Positions 1 to 10,862 of a stretch of DNA of 64,000 nt are shown here, in pieces. The position numbers were made by a program, and so were the translations under genes. This stretch comes from Liolophura sinensis (Eukaryota > Mollusca > Polyplacophora > Chitonida > Chitonidae): positions 11,198,706-11,262,705 of the forward strand of contig NC_088296.1 of the NCBI RefSeq assembly GCF_032854445.1. Reading direction: 5' to 3'. The notes under the pieces are model-generated. The model made no database searches. It saw only the letters and a list, made by a program, of their open reading frames with translations, and had not been told where the DNA came from. Position 1 is the first letter of the stretch; every line of letters starts with the position of its first letter.

Positions 1-887
1 ACACGTGTGTTTACCTTGTAATAATGACTCCTTGCTAATAAAAGGCTAGGTTTCAACCGATCGTGTTGACTCTATTACCCGCTCTTGGGGATATGAAAAA
101 TTTGTAATAAAACCAGGGACATCGGGCTAAGATACTGGCTCCCCCCTGGCTAAATTTCAGTCCAAGCCAGTTTGCGTTCCAAATGACATGCCTTTTCTTG
201 GATAGTTGTTCATTTTTACAAACTTCAGGCTCTTTGAGAAGCCAATTGAGGATGTCTTCCGACGGTTTCTATAGTCGTGCCATAAATATTGCTGTATTAT
301 TAAGTGGGGATAGTCCAAAGCCTATTTATATACCTGTGCAAAATTACATATAACCCATATTTACCAAAGGCAGAAGCGCGCTAACGACAGTATGAAATAA
401 CCAAAGGCATTCGTCGGAACTTTTATGGCTTTCATTTTCGAAACACCTTTTTAAATGTCAGGCGCTTTAATGGATTTGTATAAGTGTATTTGAGCTAATT
501 GCTGGGGAGCCTAGAGGATGGAATGAGCTAGCCAGTTTTAAAGTGTAGCCCTTGGTAACTACAACCCGGCTAAATACACGACAGGCTTGCCAAACGATTT
601 TAATGCCCAGTGTTAGGTAGTATAGTGCATAGCAAACACACTAAAATCAATGTGTTTTTTTTTAAACACATGTGTGTTGCAATCTTAAAACGCGTCCTGG
701 TGTTTATTCATCAAAGAATTATATTTAGTAACTAAATGGAACTGTTTATTATAGTAAACAGGTGAAATGATTACATGCCAAAGTGGTTAATATTTTCAAT
801 AAACTCAAATATTATAGTAAACAGGACCATCTTCATTATTTATCGATAGATACATTTAAATAATTTGCCTTAGAGAGCTTTGAATTT
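1..887. other. No gene recognised
   Basis: AT-rich sequence with no open frame of note and no recognised repeat. GTGTTTTTTTTTAAACACAT at 649-668 is a small local inverted repeat. Confidence 0.5.
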
Positions 888-933
888 CATGTTCTGCAGT
901 AAAGAACAGAATAATTCTTTACTGCAGAACATG
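888..933. repeat. Perfect 19-bp inverted repeat with 8-nt loop
   Basis: The left arm CATGTTCTGCAGTAAAGAA (888-906) is repeated exactly in reverse complement at 915-933, with CAGAATAA between. Base pairing stops at once on both outer sides. The stem is too short for a typical microRNA precursor. It is more likely a foldback remnant or a replication-slippage palindrome. Confidence 0.9.
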
Positions 934-1000
934 GTATCAACTACAGTCTGAGATGTCGGAAGTCTTTCCTGTTCTAAGTTTGAAATTTATAGAACCTGTA

Positions 1001-1127
1001 ATTTATTTATTTATTTTTTAATTTGATTGGTGTTTTTAAGAATGATTTATACGACGGCGGCCAGAATTATGGTGGTAGGAAACCGGGCAAAGCCCGGCGG
1101 AAACCCACGATCATCCGTAGGTTGCAG
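1001..1127 (-). repeat. SINE family 1, 3'-part fragment
   Basis: The fragment starts with TTTATT repeats (the reverse of the AAAT tail). It then carries TTTGATTGGTGTTTTTAAG, the CGACGGCGGCCAG motif and the GGAAACCGGGCAAAGCCCGG motif shared with the full-length copy at 9701-9966. The tRNA-like head is missing and a short internal deletion removes the CTCAAGAATATT motif. Confidence 0.8.
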
Positions 1128-1621
1128 TTAAAATGGGAGCCTCGGCACTTCTGACCGGGTTTCACTATTTCATTAAAATTCAGTTCATGTTTCTGCCTCA
1201 TTTCTTTCTTTGCTTAAGTCGGTGCGCTTTTTGAGGTTTTCTTCATGAAAAAGTTGTACAATCTTCTTATGCAGTGTTCTAATCAATGATTTTTTTGTTG
1301 TTTGCTTTTTTTTTTTTTTGGTTGTTTGGTAGTCTCAATGTGACAAAACCGATGTGGTATCTAATTGCTGTCTTGACAATTGTTTTTCATTTCTTAACAT
1401 TACAGGGATTGGTTTCCTGTTAGCAGAGTTGACTTATTTGACAGGAAAAAACACAGCTCCATGTCTAGCCAATAGAAAGGATAGTGTCTCTTATTGTTGA
1501 CCGCAATTCTTGGATCATCTACGCCGCAATTTTGGCCAATAAAATTTGAATGGCGACAGCTTGTTTATACACAGACGGTTTTTAGACTCCTGATACATAT
1601 ATACACTTTTATCTTTTTATT

Positions 1622-1735
1622 TCATTGACATTTAACGCTGTACTCAAGAATATTTATAGTAAGAGGAAAACGGGCAGAGCACGGGCGAAACCCAAGACTG
1701 TGCAGTCTGCGGACAGACCTTGCCACGTGGGGTAG
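1622..1735 (-). repeat. SINE family 1, decayed fragment
   Basis: CATTTAACGCTGTACTCAAG, AATATTTATA and an AACGGGCAGAGCACGGGCGA motif match the SINE tail half, with a deletion of the CGGCGGCCAGCATTATGG segment. The overlapping open frame on the minus strand is a by-product of this repeat and not a gene. Confidence 0.6.
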
Positions 1736-2584
1736 GAGGAGAAACCAACAAGGTCTATCAGGAATTATGGAGGTTGGGGAGGGGGTTTGGGTGTTGGCGG
1801 GAGACTCCCACACTGGGCAACATGAAACAAGTAGCACAAGGTAAATGCATGTCTTGATCAATTGCCAGTTTATAAATAGCGAGTGCTACAGTGTATGAAA
1901 ACTCAGATTTAATTAACAGTATAGTATGAAAGTAACTTGAAAGATTATGATTATGGCGTCACTCAGTAATCAAAAAGACTATAGTACTTCAGACACAAGG
2001 AATATGGAATTTAATATGAACATTGAAAAACGACAGGAAAGCTTAACATCAATTTGAATACTCTAAGCAAAAGCAAACTATGAATGAGTTTAATCTGTCC
2101 ATATTGCGGCCCTAAAAAAATTAAATCCTATGTTGAATGGAATTATTCGCCAATATATTTTCTATTCCTATCACCCCATTGGCTTTGGAATCAATAAGGT
2201 TTGTCCAACACAAAAGAGTAAAAACCAACCTTCACACTTTAAAAATAAATCAGTCATTACCAGATCATACTGTCTGTGGGTTTTTTTGGAGGTTTGGTAT
2301 TAGCGAATTAGTAAAGTCTTGTGAGTTTTCTTTCCCATATAGAAAAAATAATTCCATTCAAATGCTCAACATTTCATAAGGCTTTTGTTAAGAGGTAGTT
2401 GGCAGCCAAATGGGATAAAATCAAGTTATATGTTTTGTTTGTTCGCTTCTACATGTACATGGTTGCGGTCATGTCTCAACGGCGCTGTTTCACCAGAACG
2501 CCATTTGGAAAAGGAAAGATGTAGCGATTCACAGAAACATGTGGCGTCCAGCATGACAGACATGACGCTCCAAAAACGGATATG

Positions 2585-3083
2585 TCGTCTACCAACACAT
2601 ATATAATGCTCCAGAACACAGATATGAAACTCCGCAGCATAGATATGACGCTCTGTAACACTGATATGAGACATCAAAACACAGATATGACGCTCCATAA
2701 CACAGATATGACGCTCCATAACACAGATATGACGCTCCACAACACAGATATGAGATACCAAAATGCAAATATGACGCTCCTTAACACAGATATGACGCTC
2801 CATAACACAGATATGACGCTCTACAACACAGATATGAGACACCAAAACACAGATATGGGGCTCAATATCACAGATAAGACGCTAAACAAAACGGACTGGC
2901 GTACGTTCCACAGTACATACGTTGTACATGACGCTCCAAAAGGCAGACAATAGACTCCACAAGACAGACTCGACTCCCTACAAGACAGATGTGACGTTCC
3001 ACAAGACAGATTTGTGGTTCCACAGGGCATAAATTGACGCTCCAAAGCACGTATATGACGCTTCATTGGACGATATAAGGCTC
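2585..3083. repeat. 21-bp minisatellite (ACACAGATATGACGCTCCA type)
   Basis: Units of 21 bp built on AACACAGATATGACGCTCC repeat with little change from 2590 to about 2880. Some units have GAGACACC or GAGATACC in place of GACGCTCC. From 2930 to 3083 the units become diverged (CAAGACAGATGTGACGTTCC). Because 21 is divisible by 3, several frames stay open on both strands, giving NTDMTLH-like periodic translations that should not be taken for a protein. Confidence 0.95.
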
Positions 3084-3372
3084 CACAAGACAAATATGAC
3101 ACTTCACAAGAGATACACATTAGTTCACAAGACATTGCAGATATTACATCTACAAGACAAATATGACACTTCACAAGAGATACACATTAGTTCACAAGAC
3201 ATTGCAGATATTACATCTACAAGACAAATATGACACTTCACAAGAGATACACATTAGTTCACAAGACATTGCAGATATTACATCTACAAGACAAATATGA
3301 CACTTCACAAGAGATACACATTAGTTCACAATACATTGCAGATATTACATCTACAAGACAAATATGATGCTC
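3084..3372. repeat. 67-bp higher-order tandem repeat derived from the 21-bp array
   Basis: CAAGACAAATATGACACTTC starts at 3086, 3153, 3220, 3287 and 3354, an exact 67-bp period with almost no substitutions. Each 67-bp unit contains three CAAGA-led submonomers of about 21, 21 and 25 bp, related to the neighbouring 21-bp minisatellite. It is therefore a young higher-order amplification at the edge of an older array. Confidence 0.93.
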
Positions 3373-4826
3373 CTAAAGACACATGTGACGTCGAACATCA
3401 GTGATACGCTGATGCCGGGCCGACTAGCGCCAAAAGAGCGGGGAATCAACGAATCTCGATTTTAGAGTCTTAGGTATCACGCGACTCGGAAGTAGGGGGT
3501 GGTTGAAATAGACGTTGGATAGAGTTCTTCCAAGGATTAAGATGTAAAGGGTTATTTTCTATAGTGGGTATTTTTTAATCTCACGTTTATTTCATTGTTT
3601 ACTGAAAAACACCTGAAGCATAAATACACCATATAACGATTTTGGGCAACAAATAAGAAATTCGTATGATAGTATAGAAAATCGAATGCTTTTGATAACA
3701 GCATTTTTTTTGTCCACAAGTCACACGAAGCTGCAAAGCCGTGGCAAATAAAATAATATGGGCCATATTCAGTTTGTCATTTTCCTCTTGGAGTAATCTT
3801 TTCAAAAAACATCACATCAAAAAAGAAGCTAGAAGAATTTAATATCGGATATTCTAGTCTTTCGATTAATTCTGGTAATGCAATGGAATCCGGTGAAACA
3901 TCGATCAGAACAGCTTGGGAGAAAAACAATAATGCGATTTAGATCAATGGAAGATGTGAAACATGATTTGGCAATCGGATTTATATTGCAGAAGCACAAT
4001 CAAAATAAAGTGTGAAATATCTTAAACTGCTCAGCCACGGTCGATTTTCACCCACTGCTCCAAAGGGACGATATACCGAGGCAATCATCTGTCGATGGTG
4101 TGTCGAGATTTGCTGGAGTTAAACGAGTGAAGGAAGCAAGCGCTTTCCACATGCATCAGTGTCAACACTCCATCGCTGGACTCAAGAGGACATCACGAGC
4201 AGCATTGAGCTTCATTGACCTCTTGCTGTTGAGGCAAATTGATCAAGACAGATGAGACGAGGACAAAGGTGATGAGACACAGAAAGCTCCGCACGATATG
4301 GACAGCCCACTAAGGTAATCTCAAACATTCCCGACAAAAATATGACGTCCGGAATTAAAGCTAAATCCAAGAAACTCAATCTTGCCACAAGTTTCCGGAT
4401 GATACCACGCTATACTATAGCCTCAAAAAGCAATTAGTTAGTCTTCCATTTCATCTCACTGCAACAAAGCCAAAGACAGCGTGGAACGTTGTTGTTGTAT
4501 CCTTGAAGTTCATCTCATCTTGCTTTATACTTATTACTCCACTGCACGTCTGTGGTGTTGGGTGGACAGGAGGCAGGGTACAGTGTAACGGTGATAACCT
4601 TTATACTACAGGACGCAAAGAGAAACACAGATATTCGATCTTCAAGGTTAAATATACTTCGTCTTTAAATTTTGAAAACTGTGCCGTTAACCTTAACATG
4701 GTACAATTTCGTCTTTGCTACAGTTTATGTGTTTGGCACGACTGGATAGCTACTGTTTGGAATGTCAGCTGCGGCCGCGATGGCGTTCTACGTCTAGACA
4801 GAAGTAGAAATTTAGTTCTGTTAGAA
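3373..4826. other. No gene recognised
   Basis: Between the minisatellite and the LINE there are only short open frames. The longest (plus strand, 4503-4871, 122 codons) runs into the antisense of the LINE and matches no family that I recognise. Confidence 0.5.
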
Positions 4827-6139
4827 TTAAATTTTACAAACCAAGGAGATGACCGATTCAGTAGTAGATAGATCCTTCAACAATGTTTGGTGGACTGTAC
4901 CTAATGACAAATTATCTGACAAAACATATAAACCAGTGTCGTCAGCAAAGAGTTTGACATTGTTTGCAATAACTAAAAATGGGTCATTAATAAAAAATAA
5001 AAAAACAAGGGTACACAACCCTGTGGTGAACCTGCACTAGTCGTCTCGGTATTAGATCCACGACCACCGACAACAACTCTCTGTTTTTCTATTATTCAAA
5101 TAACTTTTGAACCATTCAAGAAGATCACCATTATTCCCAAAACTTTTCAGTTTGGCTATTAATCCCTTATGCCACACTCTGTCAAACGCTTTTGAAATAT
5201 CAACAAATATAAAAAAAAATATTTCCTTACTTTCGTTAAGTGCTTTAGCTATGTCCAAATACATGTCGAGAAGTTGGAGGGCTGCTGATTTATTTAAAAT
5301 AATTTCATATTGTGTCTTAGATATCGACTTCTTTAGAAAATCGTATAATTTTGCAAAAAATAACTTTTTCAAATATTGTCCTAGGACAACATAAAATAGA
5401 AATGGGTATGTAATTTTCTGGCACATGGCGATCAGCGGATTTAAAAATAGGGGTAATATTAGCTATTCTCCATGCAGATGGATATATTTTCTTTTTTAGC
5501 GAATAGTAAAAAAAAACTTGGTGAAGATTGGAGCTAGAATGTTTGAAGATTCCGTAAGTTCTTTTTGACTTATTCCGTCCGGGCTAGTTGCTTTGGTTGT
5601 GCCAAGGCTATTGAATTCAAGGCAGACATCATTTTCTTCTATTTCTAAAGAAGTGAGAGGCTTCTTTCTAGGAATTGGTAAAACGGGTATTTCCACATCA
5701 GTGTCTTGGAGGCTGCTAATAGTGCTAATAGTGATAAAGTAGGTGTTTAGCAAATTAGCCTTTTATTTTGTATCACATTCATACAACGTGGAAAAAAGCG
5801 GTAAAATATCAGAAAAACATAAGTTTGATGATTTAAGGAATGATTTAGCAAAATTTCCCACCATTGTTTATTAATAACATTATTTGGGGTTATTTTATTA
5901 ATGATATTGATTTTATGGTTATCTTTAGCTGGTCTAAGTAAAGTAGTAACGTAATTTTTTTGTTTTCTGTACGCGGTGTAATCCATTTCCAATATACTGT
6001 ATAATTGTTCACGAATTCTCATATGGTGTTTTATCCCACTGGTTACCCCCGGTTTGTCATAAATTTTAAAAACAACCAACTTGTTAGGAATGGCTTTATT
6101 AGCAGAGACAATAATATTTCGTGAAGTATAGAGCACCAT
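4827..6139 (-). pseudogene. Degenerate LINE (non-LTR retrotransposon) reverse transcriptase remnant
   Basis: Minus-strand open segments in shifting frames carry, in order, the reverse-transcriptase hallmarks. These are a TSPDGISQKEL-type fingers motif near 5580, FVDISKAFDRVWHKGLIAKL near 5200, AGSPQGCV at about 5013-5034, and FADDTGLY near 4935-4952 (the catalytic box is FADD in place of YADD). A polypeptide linker with a KQKNYVTTLLR-like run lies upstream (5747-6139). Frameshifts separate each block, no endonuclease domain is visible, and similarity stops soon after the FADD box, so the copy is truncated at both ends and inactive. The motif set suits a CR1/Jockey-like element; the clade is not resolved. 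Confidence 0.9.
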
Positions 6140-9089
6140 TCATCCACATCAAATTTATGCTTTGTTTATTAAAAACTGCAACACACACGTTTCGTTATAT
6201 ATTATTTACCCTGTGCCAAAGCCACACGCCAAAAATCTTTTCTACACAGATTTAATTGCAAATGTCACATGTTACCATTAACAAGCAGTCGTTATATCTG
6301 TGTATCATGTGGTCACTCGATCTGTTGGGCAAGTCTTCGAAATCCTATCTTTTCGCACGAGCGTTTACATAACGAGCGCCCGCGTGCGACACGACATCGC
6401 TTTTGTGCGAATTTGCGCCTGTTGATATGACATTTCGTTGACTGCAATATCCACAATAGCTCATGCATTATCGCCTGTATTAATTTATTCCATTGACGAA
6501 TATCGGCTACTACAAGTCCATCACCAGTCTCAGTTTTCCGTCGTGAATGTTTTTGGCAGCTTCCCGTCTAGCCCCAAAACTCTTAGATGCCAAACAACAC
6601 CTTGAGCTACTTTCAACGTATTTAAACCGACTGAAAACACTGGCGGCTTATGTAGAGCACTTGTCCCTATGGGAAGCCTCCTGTCTAAGATCGTAAACAA
6701 GCGGTATGGTAGAGAACAGTGAGGAAGTTTACAGCTGTCATATTCTCGCCAAAGCAGACCATCTCCGGTTACGTTTCACCAATCGAATCGTCTGGTATAG
6801 ACCAACGACATTGACAGCTATTTGCTAGGCTTTGATTGACGGCGATCCTGTAATTGGCAGTGAGTACAGAGGTGAGAAAGTGCATTTGGTGTGGCGGTGG
6901 TAAGTGGTCAAGACTAGATCACGTACAATTTACACTGTGTAATATCCAAATATGCTAAAGACATCTCTTTGGATAAAGTAAACCCTAGGGGTATGTCTAT
7001 AGAAAAATTTCTCCGTTGTATACGGACAAATGACATAATACTGGAGTGATGCATTATGTGGCAGTTGGAGAAGTACATCAGCCAGAGCCAAAATGCCTTG
7101 CTATACTGGAATAGCAATTCCTTGTTATAAACATTTCTATACACCGACACCTAACTTGGGATTTCCTCTCCTGGACACAGAAATGGCCGAAAAGTCATTT
7201 TTATCTCTATTTCGTTTTCAGAGATACACTGTATATCCAATATGCTGTTGTCACTGAAGTAGAAACAAAAGTACACCACTTAAGTATTTTAAATTCCTTG
7301 GGTACACATTTATTTCAAATATGTTCATGCAGTAGTACATTATAGGGAAATGTACATTATGTTTTGTAGTATTAGACAGGACAAAGGAAACATGCACACT
7401 ACCATGCATACAATCATCGTATCAGTTACCCAAACATTGTGTTCATCACATGAAATTTAGCTGTTCTTTACCACCAAAAGTATGACATTTGAACTTATCC
7501 GACGAAGGTCAGCTTTATGACTGGATGAGACCGGAGTGCCCCGTGTAAACCATCGTCCTTTGGCAAGTTACTAACAAACATTCCCACACGTGACTTACAC
7601 AAACATATACAAATCACCTTAGTCGTCGATAACCCTACTTACCATTAAGTTCATTAACCGGGCATCGTTCTAGGAAGGGAAACACTTATATGGATGAGGC
7701 AAATGATATTAGCGTTATAGGTGAGTTCAAATGGTACCATTACAGGCCTACCCTTCATAGTGCGCACAGTATATGTAAGTCACCCTCAGTTGCTCCCGTC
7801 AATATTCTTCGATTTGAATAACAGATGGCTCTGATAGAGGAGTATAGTTCTGAAAATACATGTTCATACAATACTGCTGTATATTGTGTTACAGAGTATA
7901 TGTACATACTAGCTACAGCACATACCGAAATCATCTGGTAGGCAAGAAACAACGAGAATTAGAGACAGAGTTTCAGTTTAATGTTCATTTCATATTACGT
8001 AAAAGGGAGAGAAAAACTAAAAAAGATGTGAAACTATCAACCATGAATAACCGTTTAGAAACTGTTTCTGCAAATTGTGTCTTTTACATACGAGAAAAGA
8101 TAAAATGTAAGATCTATTAATTGCAAAATATATACTAGTATATCAAACAACACCTTCGGATACATAAAATATTTCAAGCAATAAGCCTGTTATTATTAAA
8201 AAAGAAAACTGTCTTTCACACTTAATTCATATCACAGGCCATAACGTCATTGCTTTCTTTTTTAGTCAAGTACTGCGTTTATGACCTTTCCACACAAAAC
8301 TAGCCAAAAATCGGAAACTATTATGAACAGATCCAAGTCCGTCTAAACACTCAGTGAAATAGATTGTCAAAAAAAAAATCATCGATCTAATTCCAATAGA
8401 TGTAGGGATAATGATACTTACCTCAAACCAAAACTCTCGTGAGCGATTAATCCTTCGTAATGAGTTGACAAACATAGCGCGTACGGAGTCAAACGACAGC
8501 GTAAAATACCGCGTGGCAGGGCTAAGATCAGGAGCGTAGAATAGGTGTGAGTGGTTAAACAATCACAGCGAGCAGTATAGATAGAGCAATATAGTGAGGA
8601 CTTCCACATGATACAACGAGTTGTTTTTTTTTTTTTTTTTGCAGAACTCTTTAAATGTCTATTTCCGTTTTTTTTTTACTTTGTACATACCAAGTGAATC
8701 TGGATTAGACGAGAGTCGGAGCATAATACTTACCAAAGAGGTAAACATCTCTGAAAGAGATTTCTGAGACCAACACTCAATTCAGTAACGCATGTTGATA
8801 CTTGCTATCCGAGAAGTTTCTAAAATCTCATGAACTTATAAAGAAATTCCCCTGTTCAGATCTGATCAAAATATGATCTTGGTATAAACAACCTGTATTT
8901 TCTTGTTTCTGCCCAGTCTCATTCGTTCTAAAATTCGGCCAAGTTAAGTCATATATCCAATATCATAATTACATGAGAATTCTCTTCATTAACTGAATGG
9001 TTTATCGTGATATACATATTTAGACAAACATTGGCTAAGCACAAGAACTGGATAAACATAGAGAATTGTGCTCAACAAAGTGCGCTTAC
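6140..9089. other. 3' intron or flank of the receptor gene, no further exon recognised
   Basis: Apart from the weak candidate at 8422-8521, I see no transmembrane, kinase-homology or cyclase motif on the minus strand. Poly-T runs occur near 8624-8640 and 8670. Open frames here are short and lack domain motifs. Confidence 0.6.
8422..8521 (-). other. Weak candidate exon downstream of the receptor ectodomain
   Basis: A stretch bounded by a possible acceptor (GATCTTAG) and a perfect donor context (GAG|GTAAGT) is open for 100 bp in the frame required by the preceding receptor exon. That frame reads ALPRGILRCRLTPYALCLST, with HYEGLIAHESFGL after it. It has no similarity that I recognise to the transmembrane or kinase-homology region, and it is not hydrophobic enough for a membrane helix. 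The acceptor also lacks a strong pyrimidine tract. It could be chance. I list it only because phase and donor both fit. Confidence 0.15.
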
Positions 9090-9228
9090 CTTCTGGAGGG
9101 CACAGAGAGTAGTCGAAGCCACACTCGGGTGTGTCCGGAGGTGGTGAATTCCGACCCCCTGCCCAATGTATCCTTTTCCCCGTGACGGGCTCGTACACCT
9201 TCTTATTGCCATAGTAATTAGCGACAAC
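9090..9228 (-). CDS. NPR-like receptor, internal exon 5 of 5 seen (juxtamembrane, PPPDTPECGFDYSLC)
   Basis: The exon is 139 bp, with acceptor TTCTACAG|GTT and donor AGAAG|GTAAGC. It enters in phase 0 and leaves with one base. It encodes VVANYYGNKKVYEPVTGKRI, then HWAGGRNS and PPPDTPECGFDYSLCPPEG. In the family this is the last extracellular segment: a 'V..YNG....' strand, a (I/L).W element, then PPPD.P.CGFD with a second cysteine shortly after, located just before the membrane span. The two cysteines (CGFDYSLC) match the juxtamembrane disulfide pair known in these receptors. The following exon should carry the transmembrane helix, but none is visible below 9090. Confidence 0.93.
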
Positions 9229-9690
9229 CTGTAGAAGAGATCAGTATAAGGGATACTGTGTCAGTGTTTAAGCGATCTTTAGACAAATTCACGCGTACCA
9301 ACTTGTAAAGTTGCCAAATCGACGATGAGTACTAATCAAATGGAACGAGTAGAGCTGAAGGTCAAGAAAAACAACAGCTGGTATGACGGGATCATTAACG
9401 GATTGCGTATTTGCGTTCGGGCTAACATCATTGTTAGACTAGAAACCACCGTTGAGACACGGAGAAATTCATGGGTTAAATAACAGTATATTAAATATGA
9501 AGCATATCTGCTGCTCTTATACTTTAACTTTGGACAACTACATTAGCTGCTGAGATTGGCTAAAATGTTGAATTTAAAATATGACTTAAGACAGATATTA
9601 GCTAATACACATTCAAACAGCTGGGCCCTAAAACCATATAAAATTTAGGGGGGCGACTTATTTATTGATATGCTATTATATGCCATGCTA

Positions 9691-9976
9691 TGAAATTTGT
9701 TTCGGGCCTCCATGGCTCTGTTGGTTAGCGCGCTAGCGCAGCGTAATGACCCAGGAGCCTCTCACCGGTGCGGTCGCTGTGGGTCCTCATGCTGGGGTCC
9801 TCTCCGACTGTAAGTGAGAAGGCCTGCCAACAACCTGCGGATGGCCGTGGGTTTCCCCGGGCTATGCCCGGTTTCCACCCACTATAATGCTGGCCGCCGT
9901 CGTATAAGTGAAATATTCTTGAGTACGGCCTTAAACACCAATCAAATAAATAAATAAATAAATAAATGAAATTTGT
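9691..9976 (+). mobile_element. Full-length tRNA-derived SINE (family 1) with 10-bp target-site duplication
   Basis: The element (9701-9966) starts with a tRNA-like head, GGCTCTGTTGGTTAGCGCGC (box A type). A conserved body follows (AACCTGCGGATGGCCGTGGG, then GAAATATTCTTGAGTACGGC), and it ends in AACACCAATCAAATAAATAAAT with an (AAAT)n tail. TGAAATTTGT flanks it exactly at 9691-9700 and 9967-9976, a clear target-site duplication from LINE-type retroposition. Pol III promoter activity is expected for the family but is not shown here. Confidence 0.95.
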
Positions 9977-10344
9977 CACTTATATAATGGTGACAATGCA
10001 TACGTGGAAAAACACGCCACGTACATCTGGCGAATTACTGGAAAACTCATCTACCTGCGACTGTGTCATGCTGATGGAACTTATGATGTCTCCCCCGAAC
10101 TTTATGTAGAGGACCACTATCCAACCCTTGTTGGTAGAGGGTGAATGCAGAGGGTATGGAGAAAATCAGCTCCACCCCCCCCCCCCCAAAAAAAAACATA
10201 TGGCGAGACTACGTTTTGTTACTTAGAAATGAAATCACCTTAACCACGCTGTTAAGACCCGCTAAAATAGAGGTTTATGTGCTAAATTCTCAGTAATTGT
10301 CATCACCATGCTTAATAATTCCCTAACACATGTATACTGTAAAT

Positions 10345-10597
10345 TTATTTATTTATTTATCTGATTGATGTTTTACGCCATACTCAAGAATATTGCACTT
10401 ATACCACGGCGTCCAGCATTATGGTCGGAGGGAGCCTGGCAGAGCCACGGCCATCCGCAGGATGCTGGCAGACCTTACCACCTACAGCCGGTGAGGAAGC
10501 CAGCATGAGCTGGACTTGAACTCACAGCGGCCACATTGGTGAGAGGCGCCAGGATCATTAAGCTGCGCTAGCGCGCTAACCAACTGAGCCACAGTGA
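10345..10597 (-). mobile_element. Full-length tRNA-derived SINE (family 1), inverted relative to the preceding copy
   Basis: It begins with TTTATT repeats and GATTGATGTTTTACGCCATA, passes through the CGGCGTCCAGCATTATGG body, and ends with GCGCTAGCGCGCTAACCAAC TGAGCC, which is the reverse complement of a tRNA-like head. It lies about 380 bp from the 9701-9966 copy in the opposite orientation. No convincing target-site duplication is left. Confidence 0.93.
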
Positions 10598-10721
10598 ATG
10601 TAAGGTTCACTTTTGGAGTAAATTGGATAGAGCGCCACAAAGTCACAAACAAGGAATCTTTCTGAAAAGCTATATGTTTACTGCTCCTTCAGCTGATGCC
10701 CTGTGTTGTTGTTGTTGTTGT

Positions 10722-10862
10722 CATTGATGAAAACAATGACAACATCACACAGCTTTGTCAATGGCGTTCATGTTTTGACTCTACTCTTTGCTGGATCGGC
10801 AGTTACCATACATGAACACCATTGAAAAGGCTGTGTGACGAGTCCCGCATTTTTTCATCAAT
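10722..10862. repeat. Imperfect foldback repeat, arms about 50 bp
   Basis: The left arm, 10722-10772, contains CACACAGCTTTGTCAATGG and GCGTTCATG. The right arm, 10811-10862, contains the reverse complement, with 24 of 27 bases matching in the inner part and a CATTGATGAAAA / TTTTCATCAATA match in the outer part. The loop is about 38 bp. It is likely a small foldback or MITE relic. Confidence 0.7.

Noticed and set aside
2426-3174. Open frames of 117-139 codons over the minisatellite
   Set aside because: They are by-products of the 21-bp period on both strands (repeats such as NTDMTLH and ERHICVM).
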